This document shows, in pieces, positions 1 through 8,304 of a stretch of DNA of 64,000 bases (positions are counted from its first letter, which is position 1; every line of letters begins with the position of its first letter). The translations under genes were made by a program, and so were the position numbers. This DNA comes from Alistipes sp. Lineage in GTDB: Bacteria > Bacteroidota > Bacteroidia > Bacteroidales > Rikenellaceae. The notes under the pieces were generated by a model that saw only the letters and a program-made list of their open reading frames with translations, was not told the DNA's origin and searched no databases. Where the stretch lies: the NCBI GenBank assembly GCA_017502025.1, contig JAFVVS010000103.1, positions 1 through 64,000 on the forward strand, given 5' to 3'.

Positions 1-2
1 AA

Positions 3-506
3 CTACTCAAAATATTTCAGGTTGTCGAAACATGGACGCAATTCGCCTCGTTCGATGCGGTGGATGACCTCCACCACCTTGTCGTTCATAGGTGTTGGGA
101 AGCCTACCTTTCGGCCATACGCCGACACAGCTCCGTTGATGGCATCCACCTCGGTTGGCTTGCCCTTCTCTATATCCTGAAGCATGCTCGCCTTGAGTCG
201 GGCGTGCTTGCGTATGGCTATGGGGATGATAAAGAGCGAGATGGCTCTTTTTACGGGGTTAGAGTAGTCTAATAGCTTCACAATATCCTTGCCCTGCACA
301 GGCTCGATGCGTATGCCGCCTTGGCGACACACATCTATGCACTCCTTGATAAGAGCCTGTACCACACGGCGTGACCTGCGCTCGCCTGCCGCCTCACCAA
401 AGGTGCAGCCAAGCACCGCACTCATGCCCGAGAACGAGGCGTTGATAAGCAGTTTGCTCCAGCGTGTGCCGATGAAGTTATCCTCCACATCAAGCGGAAA
501 GTACAA
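3..506 (-). CDS. Ketopantoate reductase family protein, C-terminal fragment (N-terminus lost at a junction)
   Basis: This is the C-terminal half (about 165 residues) of a 2-dehydropantoate 2-reductase (PanE/ApbA) type protein. The family reduces ketopantoate with NADPH in pantothenate synthesis, although many paralogues act on other 2-keto acids. I see the typical start of the helical C-terminal domain ([20 protein letters not shown]), and the frame ends at a TAG at 3-5. The Rossmann half with its GxGxxG site is missing. Upstream the reading frame runs straight into rpoC on the opposite strand at about 494-504. The only start-like codon is a TTG at 504-506, which is not a credible native start. 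The family call is from recognition of the C-terminal domain. The cause of the truncation, contig chimera or genomic breakpoint, cannot be told from the sequence alone. Confidence 0.72.
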   Translation of the reverse strand: MYFPLDVEDNFIGTRWSKLLINASFSGMSAVLGCTFGEAAGERRSRRVVQALIKECIDVCRQGGIRIEPVQGKDIVKLLDYSNPVKRAISLFIIPIAIRKHARLKASMLQDIEKGKPTEVDAINGAVSAYGRKVGFPTPMNDKVVEVIHRIERGELRPCFDNLKYFE

Positions 507-3402
507 GCGTATCCGTTACAAGGGTATCGTCTGCGACCGATGCGGTGTGGAGGTTACCGAGAAGAAGGTACGCCGTGAGCGTATGGGACACATCTCGTTG
601 GTTGTGCCGGTAGTACATATTTGGTACTTCAAGTCGCTTCCTTCGAAGATAGGTTACCTCTTGGGCATTCCATCGAAGAAGTTGGAGTCGATTATCTACT
701 ATGAGCGTTATGTAGTTGTTCAGGCGGGTGCTGCTGCCGAGCAGGGTATCGAGAAGTTGAATACCCTCGGCGAGAAGGAGTACAACGATGTATTGGCTGC
801 ACTTCCAAAGGGCAACCAGCAGCTTCCGAACGACGATCCTAACAAGTTTATCGCAATGATGGGTGCCGAGGCTATCAAGCTCCTCTTGCAGGAGGTTGAT
901 CTCGACACAATGTCATACAGCTTGCGTGACCGTGCTACACGAGAGACTTCGCAGCAGCGTAAGAGCGAGTTGTTGAAGCAGCTCAATGTTGTTGAGTCGT
1001 TCCGTGCATCGCAGGGTAAGAACCGTCCTGAGTGGATGGTATTGGATGTTGTTCCGGTTATTCCACCGGAGATTCGTCCGTTGGTACCACTCGATGGAGG
1101 TCGTTTCGCAACTTCGGATTTGAACGATTTGTATCGCCGTGTTATTATCCGTAACAACCGTCTTCGTCGCTTGATCGACATCAAGGCTCCGGAGGTTATT
1201 CTCCGCAACGAGAAGCGTATGTTGCAGGAGGCGGTAGATTCGTTGTTCGACAACTCTCGTAAGAGCAATGCTGTTAAGAACGAGAGCAACCGACCATTGA
1301 AGTCGTTGTCGGACTCGTTGAAGGGTAAGCAGGGACGCTTCCGTCAGAACTTGCTCGGTAAGCGTGTTGACTACTCGGCTCGTTCGGTTATCGTCGTAGG
1401 TCCTGAGTTGAAGATGCACGAGATGGGTATGCCGAAGGATATGGCTGCTGAGTTGTACAAGCCATTTATCATTCGCAAGCTCATCGAGCGTGGTATCGTT
1501 AAGACTGTTAAGTCAGCAAAGAAGATTATCGATAGAAAGGATCCGGTTATCTGGGGCATTTTGGAGAATGTCATCAAGGGTCACCCTGTATTGATGAACC
1601 GTGCTCCAACCCTTCACCGTTTGGGTATTCAGGCGTTCCAGCCGAAGCTTATCGAGGGTAAGGCAATGCAGTTGCACCCACTCTCGTGTACAGCGTTCAA
1701 CGCCGACTTCGATGGTGACCAGATGGCGGTGCACTTGCCACTCGGCAACGCTGCAATCTTGGAGGCACAGCTCCTGATGCTCGGTTCGCACAATGTCCTC
1801 AACCCGGCGAATGGTGCGCCTATTACCGTACCTTCGCAGGATATGGTCCTCGGTCTTTACTACATCACCAAGGCTCGCCCAGGTGTTAAGGGTGAGGGCT
1901 TGGCATTCTACGGTCCAGAGGAGGCGATTATCGCCTACAACGAGGGTCGTGCCGACATTCACGCTACTGTAAAGTGCCGTGTTCGTGACCTCGATGAGAA
2001 TGGCAACCCTGTAACCGTATTGAAGGAGACCACTATCGGTCGTATCCTCGTAAATCAGGTTGTTCCTGAGGAGGTTGGATATGTGAATGTATTGCTCACC
2101 AAGAAGTCGCTCCGTGACATCATCTCGGATGTGATGAAGAAGGCGGGTGCCGACAAGGTGGCAAAGTTCCTCGACGATATCAAGAATATGGGTTACCAGA
2201 TGGCATTCCGTGGCGGTTTGTCGTTTAACTTGGAGGCTGTAATTATTCCTGAGTCGAAGGAGAAGCTCGTTCAGGAGGGATACGAGAAGGCAGATGCCAT
2301 TATCGACGACTATAATATGGGTCTTATCACCAACAACGAGCGTTACAACCAGATTATTGATGTTTGGACAAGCGTAAATAATAAGCTCACCAAGGAGGTA
2401 GTTGATACCTTGACCAAGAACGATGACGGTTTCAACCCTGTATATATGATGCTTGATTCGGGTGCCCGTGGTTCTCGTGAGCAGATTCGTCAGCTCTCGG
2501 GTATGCGTGGTCTGATGGCGAAGCCGCAGAAGTCGGGTGTTGAGGGTGGCCAGCAGGTTATCGAGAACCCGATCTTGTCGAACTTCAAGGAGGGTCTTTC
2601 GGTGTTGGAGTACTTTATCTCTACCCACGGTGCTCGTAAGGGTTTGGCGGATACTGCGTTGAAGACTGCCGATGCGGGTTACTTGACTCGTCGTTTGGTG
2701 GATGTAGCACAGGATGTTATCGTTAATGAGGAGGATTGTGGTACATTGCGTGGTTTGACCGCTACGGCTATCAAGCGTAACGACGATGTCGTACAGACTC
2801 TCTACGATCGTATCCTCGGCCGTACCGCATTGAACGATGTTATCGACCCAATCTCGGGCGAGGTTCTTTGCGAGGCAGGTCAGGAGATTACCGAGGCTAT
2901 CGCCGAGGCAATCGAGAAGTCGCCAATCGAGTCTGTTGAGATCCGTTCGGTACTCACTTGTGTATCTCGTCACGGCGTTTGTGCTAAGTGTTACGGTCGT
3001 AACCTTGCAACCGCACGACCTGTACAGAAGGGTGAGGTTGTCGGCGTTATCGCAGCACAGTCTATCGGTGAGCCAGGTACTCAGCTTACACTCCGTACCT
3101 TCCACGTCGGTGGTGTTGCGGGTGGCTCGACCGTCGAGACAAATGTTGTTTCGAAGTACGAGGGTCGCCTCGATATCGACGATTTGCGCACCGTTAAGGG
3201 CAAGAACTCGCAGGGCGAGGCTATCAATATCGTAGTATCTCGTCAGTCGGAGTTGCGTATCGTAGACCCTAAGACCGAGATTACACTCTATACTCACGCA
3301 TTGCCATACGGCTCGACCATCTTCAAGAAGGAGGGCGACATGGTAGTGAAGGGCGACTTGATCTGCGAGTGGGATCCATATAACGCAGTAGTGGTTGCCT
3401 AG
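494..3402 (+). CDS. rpoC: RNA polymerase beta' subunit, 5' part: N-terminus missing, ends at an in-frame amber
   Basis: The frame reads as beta' from [10 protein letters not shown] onward. The catalytic [15 protein letters not shown] motif, which binds the active-site Mg2+, is encoded at about 1699-1743. The first half of the trigger loop ([10 protein letters not shown]) is at about 3076-3105. About 70 N-terminal residues are absent. The break falls just after the first cysteine pair of the N-terminal zinc ribbon, so only the second pair (CDRC, about 535) remains. At 3400-3402 a TAG interrupts the frame (VVVA-stop-TDGK) and homology continues in the same frame behind it. A CAG-to-TAG change would explain this. 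Lacking half its zinc site and the residues before it, this copy should not be functional as written. An open frame extends left to 289, but that part is antisense to the panE fragment. Confidence 0.9.
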
Positions 3403-4554
3403 ACCGATGGTAAGGCTCTCTACGACAATGTCATCGAGGGTGTTACTTACCGTGAGGAGCGTGACGAGCAGACCGGTTTGGCCGAGCGTGTAATTATCGA
3501 CTCGAAGGATCGTACCAAGAACCCTGTTATCCGCATTCTCGACAAGAATGGCGAGGAGGTTAAGGCATACAACTTGCCTGTAAATGCCCATGTTGCGGTT
3601 AAGGATAATGCGAAGATTCATATTGGTGATATCATCATCAAGATTCCTCGTGTTGTTGGTAAGGGCGGCGGCGATATCACCGGAGGTCTTCCACGAGTTA
3701 CCGAGTTGTTCGAGGCTCGTAACCCATCGAATCCGGCAATCGTTTCGGAGATCGATGGTGAGGTAACATTCGGCAAGATCAAGCGTGGTAATCGTGAGAT
3801 CGTTATCACAGCGAAGGATGGCGAGATTAAGCGCTACCTCGTGCCACTCTCACGACAGATTATCGTTCAGGAGAACGACTATGTTCGTGCAGGTATGGCG
3901 TTGTCGGATGGTGCAATCACTCCAAGCGATATTCTCCGTATCCTCGGACCTACCAAGGTTCAGGAGTACATCGTAAATGAGGTACAGGAGGTTTACCGTA
4001 TGCAGGGTGTGAAGATCAACGACAAGCACTTCGAGGTTATCGTTCGTCAGATGATGAACAAGGTTCAGATTGAGGATCCGGGAGATTCTCGCTTCTTCGA
4101 GAACCAGATTGTCGACAAGTGGGAGTTTATGGATGTAAACGACGAGTTGTACGATAAGGTTGTTGTTACCGATGCGGGCGATTCTGTAAATGTTCATCCT
4201 GGACAGATTATCTCGATGCGCAAGTTGCGTGATGAGAACTCATCGCTCAAGCGTCGTGATATGAAGCTTGTTGAGACTCGCCCAATCGTATCGGCAACTT
4301 CGAACCAGGTACTTCAGGGTATCACCCGTGCAGCATTGCAGACTTCGAGCTTCATCTCGGCTGCATCGTTCCAGGAGACCACTAAGGTCCTCAACGAGGC
4401 TGCAATTCAGGCTAAGAGCGACCCATTGGCTAACTTGAAGGAGAATGTTATCTGTGGTCACCTTATCCCAGGTGGTACAGGTCTCCGTGAGTATGACAAC
4501 TTGGTTGTTGGCTTGAAGTCGGATTTGGAGTTTATGATTTCACAGAATAAGTAA
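3403..4554 (+). CDS. rpoC: RNA polymerase beta' subunit, 3' part downstream of the in-frame stop
   Basis: This continues rpoC in the same frame after the amber at 3400. It holds the second half of the trigger loop ([18 protein letters not shown], about 3682-3735), the jaw region and the conserved C-terminal part ([20 protein letters not shown], near 4315), and ends in TAA at 4552-4554. If translated separately, the first start-like codon is TTG at 3478. The break lies between the two trigger-loop halves, where gammaproteobacterial beta' carries a large insertion, so it does not remove a known motif. No ATG or ribosome-binding site marks a planned split subunit. A single-base error or mutation is the simplest reading. 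Confidence 0.88.
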   Translation, partial: TDGKALYDNVIEGVTYREERDEQTGLAERVIIDSKDRTKNPVIRILDKNGEEVKAYNLPVNAHVAVKDNAKIHIGDIIIKIPRVVGKGGGDITGGLPRVTELFEARNPSNPAIVSEIDGEVTFGKIKRGNREIVITAKDGEIKRYLVPLSRQIIVQENDYVRAGMALSDGAITPSDILRILGPTKVQEYIVNEVQEVYRMQGVKINDKHFEVIVRQMMNKVQIEDPGDSRFFENQIVDKWEFMDVNDELYDKVVVTDAGDSVNVHPGQIISMRKLRDENSSLKRRDMKLVETRPIVSATSNQVLQGITRAALQTSSFISAASFQETTKVLNEAAIQAKSDPLANLKENVICGHLIPGGTGLREYDNLVVGLKSDLEFMISQNK

Positions 4555-4574
4555 TCGAAAGATTAGATAGCAAA

Positions 4575-4606
4575 AAACTCGGAGAGAAATCTCCGAGTTT
4601 TTTTTT
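4575..4606 (+). terminator. Rho-independent terminator of rpoC
   Basis: A nine-pair stem ACTCGGAGA / TCTCCGAGT (4577-4585 and 4590-4598) with a GAAA loop is followed by about nine T. It starts 22 bases after the rpoC stop. The flanking A and T runs extend the stem. Confidence 0.93.
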
Positions 4607-4641
4607 ATTGTCAATCAAAAAATATTATGTTAAAAATTCAC

Positions 4642-4649
4642 TATCTTTG
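4642..4649 (+). promoter_or_regulatory. Predicted xerD promoter, -7 box TATCTTTG
   Basis: TATCTTTG fits the Bacteroidota -7 consensus TAnnTTTG and lies 26 bases before the xerD ATG, just after the rpoC terminator. I see no clear TTTG -33 box at the usual distance. Confidence 0.7.
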
Positions 4650-4675
4650 TAGTCGTAGAATAGAGAAAGAGAGCA

Positions 4676-5575
4676 ATGACAGATAACAGCGAAAAGTGGA
4701 ACAAGGCAGCAAAGGGCTTCAAGCAGTATATCCGCTTGGAGAAGGGGTTGTCGGAGAATACGGTCGAGGCGTATATGCGTGACTATACCAATTTTGCCGG
4801 CTTCATTCTTCGTATGTACGATGTTGCGCCTACGAATGTCGAGCAGTTTATGGTCGAGCGCTACTTGGCATATCTTTTCGAGGAGTGCAAGCACACCAAG
4901 GCGTCGCAAGCGAGAGAGCTGAGTGGCGTGAAGGCATTCTTTAACTATCTGCTGATAAACGATAAGATTGAGCAGTCGCCCACCGAGATGATTTCGACAC
5001 CGAAGCGCACTCGTCATCTTCCCGATGTGCTGACGGTGGAGGAGGTGGAGCAGATTATCAACTCCATACCGCTCGATACGACAAAGGGCAAGCGAGATAG
5101 GGCGATGTTGGAGTTGCTCTATTCGTGCGGTTTGCGAGTGTCGGAGCTTACCGCTTTGCGCCTGTCGGACCTCTTCTTTGGCGAGGGCTATATCCGAGTT
5201 ATGGGCAAGGGTAGCAAGCAACGCTTGGTGCCGATAGGCAATGTTGCAAGGGAGCGTATAATGCTCTATATGGATGAGCGCAAGGCTAAGGATTCGAAAA
5301 ATAAGGATGTCCTCTTTTTGAGCAATCGTGGCTCGGCACTTACCCGTGTAATGGTCTTCTATGTCATTCGTGATGCCGTGGAGCGTGCCGGCATAGACAA
5401 AACCGTGAGCCCACACATCTTCCGCCACTCGTTTGCTACGCATCTGCTGGCTGGCGGAGCAAGCATCCGTCAGGTGCAGGAGATGCTCGGACACGAGAGT
5501 ATCGAAACAACCGAAATTTACACTCACCTCGACTCCTCACGCCTGCGTGAAACAATCGAGAAAATCTCGTTATAA
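4676..5575 (+). CDS. xerD: Site-specific tyrosine recombinase XerD
   Basis: This is a 299-residue tyrosine recombinase of Xer size. With XerC it resolves chromosome dimers at dif near the septum. The N-terminal SAM-like core-binding domain spans about 10-95 and the catalytic domain about 112-290. All catalytic residues are visible: R154 (CGLRVSE), K178, H247 and R250 (HIFRHSF), H273 (LGHES) and nucleophile Y282 (EIYTHL). The ATG start sits 26 bases after a good -7 box. Its short length, its place between rpoC and recO and the absence of att repeats or excision genes point to the housekeeping Xer protein and not a mobile-element integrase. XerC versus XerD assignment is by overall similarity only. 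Confidence 0.9.
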   Translation: MTDNSEKWNKAAKGFKQYIRLEKGLSENTVEAYMRDYTNFAGFILRMYDVAPTNVEQFMVERYLAYLFEECKHTKASQARELSGVKAFFNYLLINDKIEQSPTEMISTPKRTRHLPDVLTVEEVEQIINSIPLDTTKGKRDRAMLELLYSCGLRVSELTALRLSDLFFGEGYIRVMGKGSKQRLVPIGNVARERIMLYMDERKAKDSKNKDVLFLSNRGSALTRVMVFYVIRDAVERAGIDKTVSPHIFRHSFATHLLAGGASIRQVQEMLGHESIETTEIYTHLDSSRLRETIEKISL

Positions 5576-5646
5576 GTTGAAAGTTGAGAGTTGAAAGTTG
5601 AGAGCGAAAAATAATTTTGCATTCTGCATTCTGAATTTTGCATTTT
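5576..5646. repeat. Heptamer-repeat spacer between xerD and recO
   Basis: The whole gap is tandem heptamers: two and a half units of (A/G)AGTTGA type followed by GCATTCT units and an imperfect GAATTTT unit. The repeat runs to the recO start codon and leaves no room for a separate ribosome-binding site. It belongs to a family seen at about nine places in this window. Confidence 0.85.
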
Positions 5647-6384
5647 ATGGGACAGGCGATGAAGAGCTATAAAGCACGAGGCGTGGTGCTATCGACCGTC
5701 AAGTATGGCGATAGCGGAATGGTCGTGCAGATGCTTACCGATAAGTTTGGTCGCCAGAGCTATATGGTGCAGGGTGTGCGCTCGGGGCGTGGTCGTGGCT
5801 CGAAGATGGCACTCTTTCAACCACTTTTTTTGTTGCAGTTCGAGGGCTTGGAGTCCTCGCATAGCGACCTTCACAAACTGCGAGAGGTGCAGAACGATGT
5901 GGTTTTCAAGTCGTTGCCCTATGATATCCGCAAATCCACGATGGCGCTCTTTATGGCGGAGGTGCTCTACCGCTTAGTGGGCGAGAGCGAGGCAAATGAG
6001 CCGCTTTTCGACTTTGTGCATAGCTCGGTATGTGCGCTCGACGAGATTGAGGAGGGCGTGGCGAATTTCCACCTCTGGTTCTTGGCAAATCTGAGCCGCT
6101 ACCTCGGCTATTTCCCGGGTAACGAACACCGCAAGGGGTGGTGGTTTGATATGAGTGAGGGTTTGTATGTGGCGGAGATGCCGCTGCACGACCACACAAT
6201 GAATGCCGAGGAGGCGGAGCTGCTGCGTGATTTGACTGAGTGCGACCTCGAATGTTTGGGCGAGATACCGCTCAACCGAGAGCAACGAGTAGCGATGCTC
6301 TCACGCCTTGTCGAGTACTATTCTATCCACCTCGAAGCTATCCGCTCGGTGCGTTCGATAGAGATTCTCCAGGAGGTATTCTGA
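5647..6384 (+). CDS. recO: DNA repair protein RecO
   Basis: This is a RecO family protein of about 245 residues. RecO loads RecA onto SSB-coated DNA together with RecR in gap repair. The N-terminal OB-fold begins with KSYKARGVVLSTVKYGDSGM, followed by VQGVRSG. The C-terminal part is helical and contains no zinc-binding cysteine cluster. Possible starts are TTG 5638, ATG 5647 and ATG 5659. The last gives MKSYKARGVVL, which fits RecO N-termini best. I list 5647 because both ATGs are in frame. It follows xerD at about 70 bases and is followed within two bases of its TGA by a long palindromic element. Confidence 0.88.
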   Translation: MGQAMKSYKARGVVLSTVKYGDSGMVVQMLTDKFGRQSYMVQGVRSGRGRGSKMALFQPLFLLQFEGLESSHSDLHKLREVQNDVVFKSLPYDIRKSTMALFMAEVLYRLVGESEANEPLFDFVHSSVCALDEIEEGVANFHLWFLANLSRYLGYFPGNEHRKGWWFDMSEGLYVAEMPLHDHTMNAEEAELLRDLTECDLECLGEIPLNREQRVAMLSRLVEYYSIHLEAIRSVRSIEILQEVF

Positions 6385-6385
6385 A

Positions 6386-6507
6386 AAGTCGGTGAAAAAG
6401 GGCAATTTCTGCGTTACGCATCGGTCGTTGAGTTGCTCACATACGACCAAGTATGCTGCGCACTCAACGCCTCGCAAGCCTTGAAATTTCTCCTTTTTGA
6501 CCAACTT
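6386..6507. repeat. Long imperfect palindrome after recO (dyad copy A)
   Basis: It starts two bases after the recO stop. The outer arms pair over about 58 bases each: AAGTCGGTGAAAAAGG on the left matches AAGTTGGTCAAAAAGG on the right read in reverse. The inner hairpin is GTTGAG..CTCACATAC, loop GACCAA (6445-6450), GTATGCTGCG..CTCAAC. It has the same inner architecture as copies at 7938, 8075, 24341 and 42528. The outer flanks TCTGCGTTACGC and CGCAAGCCTTGAAA recur exactly in the copy at 42528. Confidence 0.88.
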
Positions 6508-6540
6508 CCACTTTTTTCATTCTTTAACAACTTTAATAGT

Positions 6541-6600
6541 TCAACTTTTAACTCCTAATTTTTAATTTAATTTTGCATTTTGCATTCTGCATTCTGCATT
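6541..6600. repeat. Heptamer repeats before pgk
   Basis: An AT-rich stretch ends in (T)GCATTTT-GCATTCT-GCATTCT-GCATTTT units at 6575-6602. The units sit between a TTTG (6579-6582) and the -7 box (6606-6613) of the predicted pgk promoter. Confidence 0.85.
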
Positions 6601-6613
6601 TTTTGTATCTTTG
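6579..6613 (+). promoter_or_regulatory. Predicted pgk promoter: TTTG, 23-base spacer, TATCTTTG
   Basis: TATCTTTG at 6606-6613 matches TAnnTTTG. TTTG at 6579-6582 is a candidate -33 box with a 23-base spacer made of GCATTCT heptamers. The leader to the pgk ATG would be about 55 bases and is A-rich. Confidence 0.65.
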
Positions 6614-6673
6614 CACCGTTGGAGATGTTAATGAAATAACAATCAAGTATAATTCACTTAAAAACACAAAGTT

Positions 6674-7939
6674 ATGTTCGCAATTGACAATTATGACTTT
6701 ACCGGCAAGCGTGCCATTATCCGTGTGGATTTCAATGTGCCTCTCAACGCTGAGGGCCAGGTAACCGACGACACTCGTATCCGTGCTGCAATCCCTACTA
6801 TCAAGAAGGTATTGGAGAAGGGTGGTGCCGTAATCCTTATGTCGCACCTCGGTCGTCCAAAGAAGAATCCGGATCCAAAGTTCTCGTTGGAGCAGATTAT
6901 CCCTGCTATCGAGGCTCGTTTGGGCGTTAAGGTTCAGTTCGCAGGTGACTGCATGGGCGAGAAGGCTGCTGAGATGGCTGCTAACTTGAAGCCGGGTGAG
7001 GTTATGTTGCTCGAAAACCTCCGTTTCTACGCTGAGGAGGAGGGTAAGCCACGAGGTTTGGCTGAGGATGCTACCGACGAGGAGAAGAAGGCTGCAAAGA
7101 AGGCTCTCAAAGAGGGTCCGCAGAAGGAGTTCGTTAAGAAGCTCGCTTCGTATGCAGACTGCTACATCAACGATGCATTCGGTACTGCTCACCGTGCTCA
7201 CTCGTCGACTGCTCTCATCGCTGAGTACTTCCCACAGGACAAGATGTTCGGTTATGTAATGGAGAACGAGTTGAAGGCTATCGACGGTATGATGCAGAAC
7301 CCACAGCGTCCATTCGTAGCTATCGTTGGTGGTTCGAAGGTTTCGACCAAGATCACTATCATCGAGACTTTGATGGAGAAGGTTGATAAGATTATCATCG
7401 GTGGTGGTATGACCTACACCTTCGCAGGTGCTCTCGGTGGCAATGTTGGTAAGTCGATTTGCGAGCCAGATATGTTCCCTGTTGCTCTCGATATCCTTGC
7501 TAAGGCAAAGGAGCGTGGCGTAGAGTTCGTAATGTCGCCAGACGCTCTCGTTTGCGACGATTTCAGCGAGAACGCAAATACTCAGACTGCTCCTGTAAAG
7601 AATATCCCTGCTGAGTGGGAGGGTGTCGACATCTCTGAGGAGGGTAAGAAGCTCTTCCGTGAGGAGATCCTCAAGTGCAAGACTATCCTCTGGAATGGTC
7701 CTGTTGGCGTATTCGAGATCAACAAGTTCTCTACCGGCTCTCGTGCAGTAGCTGAGGCTATCGCTGAGGCAACTCAGGAGCACGGTGCATACTCTCTCAT
7801 CGGTGGTGGTGACTCTGTTGCTTGTATCAACAAGTTCGGTCTTGCCGACAAGGTATCGTATGTTTCTACCGGTGGTGGTGCACTTCTCGAGTATATCGAG
7901 GGTAAGGAGCTTCCAGGTGTAGCAGCAATCCGCAAGTAA
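6674..7939 (+). CDS. pgk: Phosphoglycerate kinase
   Basis: This 421-residue enzyme transfers phosphate from 1,3-bisphosphoglycerate to ADP in glycolysis, in the cytoplasm. The N-terminal substrate domain shows RVDFNVPL near residue 18 and SHLGRP near 57-62. The C-terminal nucleotide domain ends with [12 protein letters not shown] and [19 protein letters not shown]. It is slightly longer than the ~395-residue E. coli enzyme because of lysine-rich insertions near 125-155. The ATG lies about 60 bases downstream of a -7 box. Codon use is strongly biased, as expected for a highly expressed gene. Two palindromic elements follow its stop codon. Confidence 0.97.
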   Translation: MFAIDNYDFTGKRAIIRVDFNVPLNAEGQVTDDTRIRAAIPTIKKVLEKGGAVILMSHLGRPKKNPDPKFSLEQIIPAIEARLGVKVQFAGDCMGEKAAEMAANLKPGEVMLLENLRFYAEEEGKPRGLAEDATDEEKKAAKKALKEGPQKEFVKKLASYADCYINDAFGTAHRAHSSTALIAEYFPQDKMFGYVMENELKAIDGMMQNPQRPFVAIVGGSKVSTKITIIETLMEKVDKIIIGGGMTYTFAGALGGNVGKSICEPDMFPVALDILAKAKERGVEFVMSPDALVCDDFSENANTQTAPVKNIPAEWEGVDISEEGKKLFREEILKCKTILWNGPVGVFEINKFSTGSRAVAEAIAEATQEHGAYSLIGGGDSVACINKFGLADKVSYVSTGGGALLEYIEGKELPGVAAIRK

Positions 7940-8061
7940 AAATCATTTTGAGCGGTAAATTTTGCACCGCTCTTCAATAAGCGAGTTCCTTACATAGGTC
8001 TACTATGCTGCGGACTCGCTTTTTTGTTTGGCACAAAATTTCCTCGCTCAAAATAATTTTT
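7938..8061. repeat. Long imperfect palindrome after pgk (dyad copy D)
   Basis: The left arm begins inside the pgk TAA. AAAAATCATTTTGAGCG on the left pairs with AAAAATTATTTTGAGCG read in reverse on the right, and AAATTTT.GC..C follows in both arms. The inner hairpin is GCGAGTTCCTTACATAG, loop GTCTA (7998-8002), CTATGCTGCGGACTCGC. In RNA the right inner arm continues into TTTTTT, so a terminator-like function is possible for this copy. Confidence 0.9.
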
Positions 8062-8074
8062 CTTTTGCGGATAG

Positions 8075-8198
8075 GAAAGTAATTTTAAGCAGCATTTGCT
8101 GCGTTAAACTACGATAATCCGCTTGCTCATTTACGATTAGTAAACTGCGCAAGCGGATTTCTTGTTTGCCTTGCAACCATCTGCCTAAAATCACTTTC
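8075..8198. repeat. Second long imperfect palindrome after pgk (dyad copy C)
   Basis: It begins 13 bases after copy D. GAAAGTAATTTTAAGCAG on the left pairs with GAAAGTGATTTTAGGCAG read in reverse on the right. The inner hairpin is AATCCGCTTGCTCATTTAC, loop GATTA (8135-8139), GTAAACTGCGCAAGCGGATT. The arms share no sequence with copy D, so it is not a simple tandem duplication. Confidence 0.9.
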
Positions 8199-8224
8199 TA
8201 CACCTCTGACAAGAAATTGAGTAG

Positions 8225-8272
8225 TATGTGAAATCCTTAATTTTGCATTCTGCATTCTGAATTTTGAATTAG
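8225..8272. repeat. Heptamer repeats between pgk and aroF
   Basis: Units of GCATTCT, GCATTCT and GAATTTT follow AATCCTTAATTTT, in the same order as the spacer before recO. With the two palindromes and the terminator this accounts for nearly the whole 365-base gap 7940-8304. No gene is visible in it. Confidence 0.85.
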
Positions 8273-8273
8273 C

Positions 8274-8303
8274 AAAAAAGCAGAGAAAATTCTCTGCTTT
8301 TTT
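8274..8303 (-). terminator. Terminator of the aroF-chorismate mutase gene
   Basis: The stem GCAGAGAA / TTCTCTGC (8280-8287 and 8290-8297) is flanked by A6 and T6, so it is U-tailed on both strands. It lies immediately after the minus-strand stop codon at 8305. Confidence 0.85.
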
Positions 8304-8304
8304 G

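Noticed and set aside
289..493. Left extension of the rpoC open frame to ATG 289
   Set aside because: This stretch is the antisense strand of the panE fragment and has no similarity to the beta' N-terminus.
3400..3402. Amber recoding (TAG read as an amino acid) in this genome
   Set aside because: TAG is the normal terminator of many genes here (dnaJ, uvrB, rsmE, chrA2, clpP, tkt), with no readthrough homology behind them.
1513..3621. A 702-codon open frame antisense to rpoC, and similar long antisense frames opposite pgk, mutL and tkt
   Set aside because: They mirror the sense codon bias (few TTA, CTA and TCA codons), have no domain or signal, and lie opposite strongly conserved proteins.
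4676..5575. xerD as the integrase of a mobile element
   Set aside because: Housekeeping Xer length and neighbours, no direct-repeat att sites, no excisionase or mobilisation genes nearby.
6386..6507. Palindromic elements as plain rho-independent terminators
   Set aside because: They are over 100 bases long, mostly lack a T tract after the outer arm, and behind tig a separate canonical terminator follows. The pgk copy could still terminate through its inner stem.
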